From positions 1 through 11,925 of the forward strand of contig JAUSJU010000035.1 in the NCBI GenBank assembly GCA_030647175.1: a stretch of 11,925 bases of DNA, read 5' to 3'. The position numbers and the translations under genes were made by a program. The stretch is from a bacterium. Lineage in GTDB: Bacteria > Patescibacteriota > Minisyncoccia > Minisyncoccales > UBA10102. The notes below the pieces were generated by a model. That model worked only from the letters and a program-made list of their open reading frames with translations, was not told where the DNA came from and did no database searches. Of this stretch, positions 11,827 through 11,925 are shown piece by piece; position 1 is the stretch's first letter; the number at the start of each line of letters is the position of its first letter.

Positions 11827-11925
11827 CAGAAGTTTAGCAGAGCATAAGTCTTGCGGCCATAAAAAATCCGGCATTGCGCTTATTTGACAAAAATGGAATA
11901 GTCAAGTACGCTTATATTAGTATAT
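11827..11925. other. Noncoding right edge with promoter-like sequence
   Basis: No convincing open reading frame on either strand. On plus, a perfect TTGACA (11884-11889) is followed by TACGCTTATATT (11907-11918), which resembles the TATGC-plus--10 block of the other promoters, but the -35 to -10 distance is about 22 bp instead of 17. TTGAC (11884-11888) and GTCAA (11901-11905) form an inverted repeat. A plus-strand gene may start beyond the window. Confidence 0.35.

Overview
The window is bacterial, and I read it as chromosome from a Candidate Phyla Radiation (Patescibacteria) genome, most likely Parcubacteria-like. That placement is an inference. It rests on compact housekeeping genes with tiny gaps, a ribosomal protein L32 with a long charged C-terminal tail, a threonyl-tRNA synthetase cut down to its catalytic and anticodon-binding parts, and several proteins without an obvious family. 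TGA is a normal stop: rnc, nusB, the DUF218 gene and rnhB all end on it exactly where the family should end, which argues against the UGA=Gly code of Gracilibacteria and SR1. I see no tRNA, rRNA, CRISPR array, insertion sequence or prophage gene.

Layout. (1) Positions 2-1393, minus strand: an rpmF-nusB-rnc cluster for ribosome assembly and rRNA transcription and processing. nusB and rnc are coupled through an ATGA overlap. (2) 1446-2151, minus strand: a single DUF218 (YdcF-like) gene with its own promoter, a textbook ribosome binding site and a strong terminator. (3) 2140-2769, minus strand: rnhB (RNase HII). (4) 2809-4364, plus strand: a small-gene region with a flavodoxin-fold oxidoreductase, an orphan 148-residue protein and an 80-residue two-CxxC protein, separated by hairpin terminators. 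Two nearly identical promoters (TTGACA, 17-bp spacer ending in TGC, then a -10) drive it. (5) 4382-11346, plus strand: an apparent operon dnaE, thrS, a 529-residue membrane protein and miaA, with gaps of 3 and 6 nt and an overlap of 43 nt. (6) 11347-11925: a perfect DnaA box, a shared hairpin, a minus-strand two-helix membrane protein with the same kind of promoter, and a 3' noncoding edge with a hairpin and promoter-like sequence.

The genes mainly serve information processing: replication (dnaE, rnhB), tRNA charging and modification (thrS, miaA), and ribosome and rRNA production (rpmF, nusB, rnc). Two start styles are visible. The short accessory genes have Shine-Dalgarno sequences behind standard promoters. 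dnaE, and perhaps rpmF and rnhB, have a -10 element placed so that the transcript would begin at or within a few bases of ATG, which would make them leaderless. I did not find a clearly novel multi-gene system. The best leads are the orphan proteins at 3612-4334 and 8861-10450, the leaderless-start pattern and the promoter family.
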